Source: Pseudomonas sp. H1h (GTDB taxonomy: Bacteria > Pseudomonadota > Gammaproteobacteria > Pseudomonadales > Pseudomonadaceae). Taken from it: a stretch of 64,000 nt of DNA. Below the pieces are notes generated by a model. That model ran no database searches, was not told the DNA's origin, and worked only from the letters and a program-made list of their open reading frames with translations. Shown piece by piece: positions 54,252 to 61,006 of this stretch. The stretch is from positions 124,001 through 188,000 of the forward strand of contig NZ_AYMJ01000013.1 in assembly GCF_000633255.1 (NCBI RefSeq), given 5' to 3'. The position numbers and the translations under genes were made by a program. Positions within the stretch are counted from its first letter, which is position 1. Every line of letters starts with the position of its first letter.

Positions 54252-55844
54252 TCAGTGCGCATCCGCACTCGGCGCGGCCGGTGGTTGCACCTTGCGCATC
54301 AAGGGCACCATCGCCGTGGCGATGACGAAGCACAGCATGATCATCAGGAAGGTGTCGCCGTAGGTCTGGGTTTGCGCCTCGCGGTACGTCAGCAGCCACA
54401 GTTGATGCAGGCCGGCGGTGATCCCGACGTCACCGCTCTGGCCCAGCGTGGCCAGGTTGCCGCTGACCTGCGCCAGCCACTGGTTCATCGCCTCGTTGCT
54501 GCTGTTCAGATGTTCGGCCAAGCGGGTGAAGTGCAGGTTGGTGCGGTCGTTGAGAATGGTCGCACAGGCGGCAATCCCGATCGCTCCACCGAGGTTGCGC
54601 ATCAGGTTGAACAGGCCCGAGGCGTGCTTGAGCCGCGCCGGTGCCAGGCCTCCCAGAGTCAGAGTCACTGCCGGCGGCACCGCCAGTTGCTGGGCGATCC
54701 CGCGCAACGCTTGCGGCAGCATCAACTGAGCGGCGCCCCAGTCGTGGGTGATCGGACTGAACTCCCACATCGACAACGCAAACAAGCCCAGCCCGATCAT
54801 CATGATCCAGCGCAAATCCATACGATTGGCGAGAAAGGCGTACAGCGGAATCGCCATGATCTGGAACACCCCGGTGGAAAAAACCGCCAGTCCAATATCC
54901 AGCGCGCTGTAACCGCGCACTCGCCCGAGAAACAGCGGCGTCAGGTAAATCGTCGCGAACAGGCCAATGCCAGTGACGAAGGAAAAGAAGCAGCCGAGGG
55001 CGAAGTTGCGGTCCTTGAGGGCGCGCAGATCGACGATCGGATTGGCCACATGCATCGTGCGGCCGATAAAGGCCAGCCCCGCCAATGCGCTGATCCATGC
55101 CGTGGTCAGAATCGTCTGATCGCTGAACCAGTTCCAGCGCGGGCCTTCTTCGAGGGTGTATTCAAGGCAGCCGAGAAACAGCGCGAGAAACACCATGCTC
55201 AGGTAGTCCGCGCCTTTGAGCAGCGACAACTCCGGCTGGTCGATTTTCACTAGCATCGGCACCGCCACGGCGACGAAAATGCCTGGCACCAGGTTGATAT
55301 AGAACAGCCAGTGCCACGACGAAATGTCGGTGATCCAGCCGCCGATCACCGGCCCCAAGGTCGGCGCCAGCGACGCCACCGCACCGATGGTCGCAGCGGC
55401 AATCACCCGCTGTTTGCCGGTGAAGAAAAAGAACGCCGTGGTGAACACCAGCGGGATCATCGAGCCGCCGAGAAAACCTTGCAGCGCGCGAAAGGCGATC
55501 ATGCTCTGGATGTTCCAGGCCACCCCGCAGAGCAGGCTGGCCAGGGTGAAGCCAACCGCCGAAGCGCAGAACAACCAGCGCGTGGAGAACACCCGCGACA
55601 GCCAGCCCGACAGCGGAATCACGATGATTTCGGCGATCAGGTAACTGGTCTGCACCCACGCGGTTTCGTCAGTGCCCGCCGAGAGTCCGCCCCCGATGTC
55701 ACGCAGCGACGCCGAAACGATCTGGATGTCCAGCAACGCGATGAACATGCCGATGCACATCGTGGCGAAGGCGAACACTTTGGTCGCGGTGGCCATGTCG
55801 GCGGCATTGAACGGTTGCGCCGGGGCTGCGAGGGCAGTGCTCAT
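54252..55844 (-). CDS. EmrB/QacA-type DHA2 multidrug efflux transporter
   Basis: This is an inner-membrane drug:proton antiporter of 530 aa with about fourteen helices. Motifs are LLDIQIVSASLRDIGGGL (motif D1-like start), WVQTSYLIAEIIVIPLSGWLSRVFSTRWLF (motif A), ALQGFLGGSMIPLVF and APTLGPVIGGWITD (motif C). It pairs with the EmrA-like gene, whose stop overlaps its start by 4 bp (ATGA), to form a TolC-dependent three-part pump. The substrate is not predictable. Confidence 0.92.
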   Translation of the reverse strand: MSTALAAPAQPFNAADMATATKVFAFATMCIGMFIALLDIQIVSASLRDIGGGLSAGTDETAWVQTSYLIAEIIVIPLSGWLSRVFSTRWLFCASAVGFTLASLLCGVAWNIQSMIAFRALQGFLGGSMIPLVFTTAFFFFTGKQRVIAAATIGAVASLAPTLGPVIGGWITDISSWHWLFYINLVPGIFVAVAVPMLVKIDQPELSLLKGADYLSMVFLALFLGCLEYTLEEGPRWNWFSDQTILTTAWISALAGLAFIGRTMHVANPIVDLRALKDRNFALGCFFSFVTGIGLFATIYLTPLFLGRVRGYSALDIGLAVFSTGVFQIMAIPLYAFLANRMDLRWIMMIGLGLFALSMWEFSPITHDWGAAQLMLPQALRGIAQQLAVPPAVTLTLGGLAPARLKHASGLFNLMRNLGGAIGIAACATILNDRTNLHFTRLAEHLNSSNEAMNQWLAQVSGNLATLGQSGDVGITAGLHQLWLLTYREAQTQTYGDTFLMIMLCFVIATAMVPLMRKVQPPAAPSADAH

Positions 55845-56962
55845 GGCGCGACGGCCACGGCGGCGGTTTCAGCTGGCGCGCGGGTGTCGACTTCGGCGGT
55901 GACCGACAACCCCGGCCGCAGGTGGCCGAGCACGCCGTCGGCCGGGTCGAGCAGAATCCGCACGGGCACCCTCTGGACGATTTTGGTGAAGTTGCCGGTG
56001 GCGTTCTCCGGCGGCAGCACGCTGAATTGCGAACCGGTGGCGGGGGCGAGGCTGTCGAGGCGGCCATGGAACTCCTGGCCGGAGAGCACGTCGGCGCGGA
56101 TGCTCACCCGTTGTCCGGGGTGCATTCTGGCGAGTTGGTCTTCCTTGAAATTGGCATCGACCCACAGCCCGCTGGCCGGCACCACTGACAACTGCTGCGA
56201 ACCGGCCTGGGCATAGGCGCCGACCCGTGCGCGGCGGTTGCCGATCACTCCGTCAACCGGTGCGCGCAGTTCGGTGTAGCCGAGGTTCAACTGCGCCAGA
56301 TCACGTTCGGCGCGGGCTTGTTGCAGGGCGGCGCGGGCCTGTTGTTTCTGGGTGTCGATGACCGCCAGTTGGCGTTGTGCGGCGAGCAGTTCGGCCTGGG
56401 CTCTGGCACTCAAAGCTTGCGCGGTCTTGAAAGTGGCGTCGGCGCGCTGGGCGCTTTCCACCGACACGGCATTGGTGCTCACCAGCCGTTTGTAGCGGGT
56501 GTTGTCGTCCCGCGAGCGAGCGGTTTCGGCGCCAGCGGCATCGATGCCGGCACGGGCCTGGCCGATCACCGCTTGTTGCAGTTGTTCGGTGGCGTCGAGG
56601 TTGGCCAGCAGCGCCTCTTCGGCAGCCACGGCGCCTTCGGCTTTGGCAAGGTTGGCGCGGTAGTCCCGTGCGTCGAGACGGATCAGCACGTCACCGGCCT
56701 TCACCGACTGGTTGTCGCTGACCAGCACTTCTTCAATGTACCCGGCAACCTTCGGCCCGATCACCGTGACATCGCCACCGATGTAGGCATCGTCGGTCTC
56801 CTCCAGAAAACGCCCGGTGCCCCACCAGTGAGCGGCGTACACGCCGACCGCCACCAGCGCGATCAGGCCGGCGCCGGTCAGCAGCAGGCGTTTGCGCAGG
56901 GGCGGTTGGGCAGTGGCGACTGCAACAGACAGGTCGGGCTCGAGGGTGGGCATGCTGGTCAT
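55841..56962 (-). CDS. EmrA-type HlyD-family membrane fusion protein
   Basis: This is the periplasmic adaptor (373 aa) of the EmrB-like transporter. It has one N-terminal membrane helix (LLLTGAGLIALVAVGVYAAHWW), the DAYIGGDVTVIGPKVAGYIEEVLVSDNQSVKAGDVL lipoyl half-motif, a long alpha hairpin rich in Ala/Gln (about 95-210), and a C-terminal beta domain (GVIGNRRARVGAYAQAG). It is the first gene of the operon. Inverted TATTAC half-sites before it suggest repression by a local regulator. Confidence 0.92.
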   Translation of the reverse strand: MTSMPTLEPDLSVAVATAQPPLRKRLLLTGAGLIALVAVGVYAAHWWGTGRFLEETDDAYIGGDVTVIGPKVAGYIEEVLVSDNQSVKAGDVLIRLDARDYRANLAKAEGAVAAEEALLANLDATEQLQQAVIGQARAGIDAAGAETARSRDDNTRYKRLVSTNAVSVESAQRADATFKTAQALSARAQAELLAAQRQLAVIDTQKQQARAALQQARAERDLAQLNLGYTELRAPVDGVIGNRRARVGAYAQAGSQQLSVVPASGLWVDANFKEDQLARMHPGQRVSIRADVLSGQEFHGRLDSLAPATGSQFSVLPPENATGNFTKIVQRVPVRILLDPADGVLGHLRPGLSVTAEVDTRAPAETAAVAVAP

Positions 56963-56965
56963 GGC

Positions 56966-57011
56966 GTAATACCTGCGGAAACGGGTCGTTATTACGGCTG
57001 TAATATGACGC
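56966..57011. promoter_or_regulatory. Operator-like TATTAC/GTAATA half-sites before the EmrAB-like operon
   Basis: TATTAC-N4-GTAATA (56990-57005) is a 16-bp inverted repeat. Further half-sites GTAATA occur at 56966-56971 and near 57005-57011 (AGTAATATT), so three to four half-sites surround the emrA-like start. The binding protein is unknown; the AraC-type product of the next gene is one candidate. Confidence 0.55.
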
Positions 57012-57058
57012 GAGTAATATTTTGTGGCAATTGAATTTTCATGCCGATCGTCAGTTGC

Positions 57059-57823
57059 TTATCTCAGCCAATGGCTGGGAGTGGTGCCGCTCATGGCCTT
57101 GAAGAACGCAATGAACGCGCTGTCGCTGGCAAACCCCAGCGCGTAGCCGCAGTAACTGATACTGCGCCCGGTGGCGAGCAATTCCATCGCACGCATCAAG
57201 CGCCACTGCTGGCGCCATTGCTGATAGCTCATGCCGGTTTCCCGCTGGAAGATCCGCCCGATGGTGCGGCTGCTGGCGCCGATCTGTTGCTCCAGCACGT
57301 GCAATTGCGGCGGCAGTTGTTCGGGCGCCGACAGCAGCGACGCCAGGCGTTTGTCTCGGGGCAGGGGCAGCAGCATCGGTTGTTGTGCAGCCTCTCGAAT
57401 CTCGCTCAGGCACAGGCCAAGCAGATGAAACAGCTTGCCCTGATGCCAATCGCTGGCGAATTCGGCCTGCGCCATCGGTTCCAGCACCGCTCGCAGCAAC
57501 GGGCTGACTTCAATCACGCACACCTGCTGCGGCAGCTCGCGGCACAGTTCGGGCAGCAGCCAGATCGAACGGTAATCGACGCTCTGTTGCATCACCGCCC
57601 GATGGCTGACACCGGCGGGAATCCACGCCGCTCGTGATGGCGGCAGGAGGCACAACTGCTGCGCCAGGGTGATGCGCGTGCAGCCTTGCCGGGTGTAGAG
57701 CAGTTGCCCGCGTTGATGGCAGTGCAATCCGGAATCGTGATCGCCAAGGGTGGAAGCGATGCCGATGACCGGTGCGCTGAAGTGATCAGGGTTGAAGGTC
57801 GCGTGGGCGTCGAGCCAGGCCAT
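57059..57823 (-). CDS. AraC-family transcriptional regulator
   Basis: This is a one-component regulator of 254 aa. The N-terminal cupin-type sensor (HCHQRGQLLYTRQGCTRITL, PPSRAAWIPAGVSHRA) is followed by a C-terminal double HTH (IGASSRTIGRIFQRETGMSYQQWRQQWRLMRAMELLATGRSI, and YALGFASDSAFIAFFKAMSGTTPSHW). It is divergent from an MFS gene and upstream of the EmrAB-like operon on the same strand, so it may control either. Confidence 0.92.
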   Translation of the reverse strand: MAWLDAHATFNPDHFSAPVIGIASTLGDHDSGLHCHQRGQLLYTRQGCTRITLAQQLCLLPPSRAAWIPAGVSHRAVMQQSVDYRSIWLLPELCRELPQQVCVIEVSPLLRAVLEPMAQAEFASDWHQGKLFHLLGLCLSEIREAAQQPMLLPLPRDKRLASLLSAPEQLPPQLHVLEQQIGASSRTIGRIFQRETGMSYQQWRQQWRLMRAMELLATGRSISYCGYALGFASDSAFIAFFKAMSGTTPSHWLR

Positions 57824-57872
57824 GGATTGTCCGATTTCAACGATAAGTTGGCAGGGTTTGGATAATACGTCA

Positions 57873-57897
57873 GTCGAGACTTTTTAAACTCTTCGAC
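57873..57897. promoter_or_regulatory. Imperfect inverted repeat in the AraC/MFS divergent promoter
   Basis: Arms GTCGAGA and TCTTCGAC surround a TTTTTAAA centre, roughly midway between the two divergent start codons (57823 and 57924). It could be the operator of the AraC-type regulator. Confidence 0.35.
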
Positions 57898-57923
57898 GCT
57901 TTCACTTTGAAGAGAAAATCTCG

Positions 57924-59057
57924 ATGAACAACAAACCTCTATTGTTGCTGGCGATTGCCCTGCTGATGTTTGCGCAGATCGCCCAGACGCTCTACAGCCC
58001 GGCGCTCGGCGATATCAGCCGGGCCTTTGGCGTCGGGCCACAAGCGGCGGCGCAAACCTTGTCGGTGTATTTCCTGGCGTTCTCTTTCGGGGTGGTGACG
58101 TGGGGGCGGGTGTGCGACCGGATCGGTCGGCGTCCAACGATGCTCACGGGGCTGGCGATCTACGCGGCGGCCTGCGTCATCGGTTTGAGTGTACGCAGTT
58201 TCAACGGCTTGTTGCTGGCTCAGGCCGTGGCGGCGTTTGGCGCAGCGGTCGGTTCAGTGGTTACCCAGACCCTGTTGCGCGACCGCTTCCACGGCGCGGA
58301 ACTGGCGCAGGTGTTTTCGCTGGTGGGCATGGCGCTGGCGGCCAGCCCGGCGATTGGCCTGTTCAGTGGCGCAGGGCTGGTGCATGGCTTTGGTTATCGC
58401 GGGGTGCTTGGGGCCTTGCTGTTGATCGCAACGGCGTTGTGGCTCTGGAGCTGGCGCGCCTTGCCGGAAACCCGCCCGTCAGCGCGGCATTCTGTGGGGT
58501 TGCTGGACACCCTCGGGCGCATGCTGAGGGATGTTGGCATCTGGCGCTCGGCCCTGTGGATCGCCGCGTTCAACGTCGCCCTGTTCAGTTATTACAGCCT
58601 CGGCCCGTTCCTGTTCGAACGGCTCGGCCTGAGCGGCGCCGCATTCGGCTACAGCGGGGTGATTCTCGCGTTGGGCTCAGGGTTTGGAGCATGGCTCAAC
58701 CAACGGTTGCTGCGGCGCGGCTGCCACGCGCTGCAACTGATTCGCCTTGCCGCGATCTGCGCGCTGCTCGGGGGGCTGGGCGTGTGGCGGCTGCAGGACA
58801 GTGGCGCATTCGTGCTGCCGATGTTGCTGGTGGTGTTGGCTTTCGGCATGGCGATCCCGAATATTCTCGGTTCGGCGCTGGTCAATTATGCCGATCGCCT
58901 GGGCACCGCCGGGGCCCTGCTGGGGCTGCTTTATTACCTGCTGATCGGCGTCGGACTGATGCTCGCTGGCTGGGCGCAAGCCCTCGGGGAAACCCTGATG
59001 GCCTGCAGCGGCGTGGCCTTGCTGCTGACCTTCAAGGCTGATAAATCAAATGTTTAA
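57924..59057 (+). CDS. MFS drug-resistance transporter, Bcr/CflA-like
   Basis: This is an inner-membrane DHA1-type exporter of 377 aa with about twelve helices. Motif A is visible as WGRVCDRIGRRPTML. The motif B/C region reads AFGAAVGSVVTQTLLRDRFHG and LAASPAIGLFSGAGLV. The start lies 9 bp after AGAGAA. The substrate is unknown; the neighbouring AraC regulator is its likely controller. Confidence 0.9.
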   Translation: MNNKPLLLLAIALLMFAQIAQTLYSPALGDISRAFGVGPQAAAQTLSVYFLAFSFGVVTWGRVCDRIGRRPTMLTGLAIYAAACVIGLSVRSFNGLLLAQAVAAFGAAVGSVVTQTLLRDRFHGAELAQVFSLVGMALAASPAIGLFSGAGLVHGFGYRGVLGALLLIATALWLWSWRALPETRPSARHSVGLLDTLGRMLRDVGIWRSALWIAAFNVALFSYYSLGPFLFERLGLSGAAFGYSGVILALGSGFGAWLNQRLLRRGCHALQLIRLAAICALLGGLGVWRLQDSGAFVLPMLLVVLAFGMAIPNILGSALVNYADRLGTAGALLGLLYYLLIGVGLMLAGWAQALGETLMACSGVALLLTFKADKSNV

Positions 59058-59072
59058 GAAATGTAAGCGCTG

Positions 59073-59108
59073 TAGGAAGCATCTTGCATTTGTGTAGGAA
59101 GGCTCTGA
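59073..59108 (+). promoter_or_regulatory. Tandem TAGGAAG boxes 22 bp apart before the two-partner secretion genes
   Basis: TAGGAAGCATCTTG (59073-59086) and TAGGAAGGCTCTGA (59095-59108) each carry a left heptad one base from the complement of TTTCCTA. They have the same 22-bp pitch as the boxes of the adhesion island. The right heptads are degenerate. They lie 57 bp before the TpsB start. Confidence 0.5.
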
Positions 59109-59165
59109 CTATCACCAGCATTGATGAAGTGGCATTACGCCATTTTATGATTGCAAGGATGTTGC

Positions 59166-60893
59166 GTGCCGTATTTGCTTCGCGCTGTTTTTCGTCGTCG
59201 TTCCACGCGTTGCCCGCTGTTGTCGGCCTTGGTGTTGAGTGCGTGTGCCTCCTCGATTCAAGCGGCTGACCCTGTTGCGCCGGGCCAGGAAGTGCTGCGC
59301 CAGCAGCAACAGCAACAGCGCGATCTGCAACAACTTCAGCTGGAGCAACGCAAGCGCCAATTGGAGCGCGGCGCGTTCGGCCCGGCGCCCGCCACACCGG
59401 CGATCCCGCAGACAGTCGCCCCCGATGAACGCTGCTGGCCGCTAAGTGGCACGCGCATTGGCGGCGTCACCCTGATCGACAGCGACAAACTCAACGCACG
59501 GATCAAACCGTTGCTGGCGCCGTGCATGGGCGTCGGCCAGATCAACCATCTGCTGGCGACCATCACTGCGATCTACGTCGAGCAAGGGTACATCGCCAGC
59601 CGCCCGTACCTGTCAAGCGCGCCGGCGGCGGGGCAGTCGCTGGATATCATGATCGACGAGGGCTACATCGAGTCCATCGAACTGGCCGATCAGAGCCTGC
59701 CCGTGTCATTGGGTGGCGCGTTCCCGCACATGCTCGGCCAGCCGTTGAACCTGCGCGATCTGGAGCAGGGTCTGGATCAGTTGAACCGCTTGCGCTCGAT
59801 CGACCTGACTGCCGACATCGCCCCCGGCAGCCAGCCCGGTGCGTCGCGGATCATCCTGCGTTCGCGCACCTCCGGGCAGTCGCGCTGGGCGCTGGGGCTG
59901 GGGATCGACAACCTCGGCAGCGCCAGCACCGGGCGTGATCGCAACAGCGTCAGCCTGAGCTTCGACAGCCCGCTGCAACTCAACGATCTGTTGAGCCTCA
60001 GCGCCAGCGATACCTTGAATCAGGGCGACCGTTACAACCGCAACGCCAGCCTGTATTACGCGATTCCTTACGGCTACTGGACCTACAGCGTGTTCGCCAG
60101 CCACGCCGAATACCGCGCGCCGTTCAAACTGCCCAGCGTGACTTTCCACAGCACCGGTATCACCGATCAACTGAGCCTGCGTGCCGACCGCGTGTTGTGG
60201 CGCGACCAGAGTCGCCAGCTCAGCGCCAACCTGCAACTGGCGCACAAGGACGTCGACAGCTATCTGGAAAATGCTCGCCTGGGCATTCAGAGCCCGACCC
60301 TGACCGTGGCCGAAGCCGGGCTCAATCTGTTCTGGCTCGACCGTGCGGTGTGGAACCTCGACTTCACCTATTCACAAGGCTTGCGCTGGCTGGGCGCCGA
60401 TGATGACGCCAATCATGCGGTCAATAACGTGCCCAAAGCGCAATTTCGCAAGTATCGCGCCGGCCTCAGCCAGTGGCGCAACGGCCAGTTCGGCGCGCAG
60501 GCCTGGCAGTGGCAGAGCCAGCTCAATCTGCAATACAGCCCCGACCCGTTGCCGGCCATCGAACAGTTGCTCGGCACCGACGATTCAGCGGTGCGCGGCT
60601 ATCGGGTCAGCAGCGCCTCCGGGGCCAGCGGCGCGATCTGGCGCAACACGTTGCGCCTGCCGCTGCGCACCGACTGGCCGGTGCAGATCACCCCGCGCGT
60701 GGGCCTGGACAACGGCTGGCTCAAGGCCGACCACGGTGCGCCAGGTCAACGCCTGAGCGGCGCCAGCGTCGGGCTGAACCTGGGCTGGAAGAATCTGCAA
60801 GTGGACGTCGATTACCAACGCGCCCTCAACACCCCCAATGGTTTGCAGCACGAGCCGGAGACCTGGCTGATGCGCGTGGGGTTGCAGATATGA
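59166..60893 (+). CDS. TpsB outer-membrane transporter (FhaC/ShlB/HecB family)
   Basis: This Omp85-family pore of 575 aa secretes the adjacent TpsA exoprotein. It has a signal segment (LLSALVLSACASSIQAAD), a Gln-rich helix (about 45-75), POTRA domains (CWPLSGTRIGGVTLID, then GYIASRPYLSSAP and IDEGYIESIEL), and a 16-strand barrel with the conserved VRGYR loop motif (DDSAVRGYRVSS), ending MRVGLQI. The GTG at 59166 has AAGGAT 5 bp upstream; a TTG at 59151 is less likely. Its stop overlaps an ATG (60890). Confidence 0.92.
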   Translation: MPYLLRAVFRRRSTRCPLLSALVLSACASSIQAADPVAPGQEVLRQQQQQQRDLQQLQLEQRKRQLERGAFGPAPATPAIPQTVAPDERCWPLSGTRIGGVTLIDSDKLNARIKPLLAPCMGVGQINHLLATITAIYVEQGYIASRPYLSSAPAAGQSLDIMIDEGYIESIELADQSLPVSLGGAFPHMLGQPLNLRDLEQGLDQLNRLRSIDLTADIAPGSQPGASRIILRSRTSGQSRWALGLGIDNLGSASTGRDRNSVSLSFDSPLQLNDLLSLSASDTLNQGDRYNRNASLYYAIPYGYWTYSVFASHAEYRAPFKLPSVTFHSTGITDQLSLRADRVLWRDQSRQLSANLQLAHKDVDSYLENARLGIQSPTLTVAEAGLNLFWLDRAVWNLDFTYSQGLRWLGADDDANHAVNNVPKAQFRKYRAGLSQWRNGQFGAQAWQWQSQLNLQYSPDPLPAIEQLLGTDDSAVRGYRVSSASGASGAIWRNTLRLPLRTDWPVQITPRVGLDNGWLKADHGAPGQRLSGASVGLNLGWKNLQVDVDYQRALNTPNGLQHEPETWLMRVGLQI

Positions 60894-61006
60894 GCACCAC
60901 CAAGACTCAACAAGCAGTGAACAGACAGCCGTCGGATCTGAGCGCGACAGCCACGGCCAATACTCAATCGCGCGCCGTGATGCCGTACTTACATGGAGAC
61001 GTTTTT

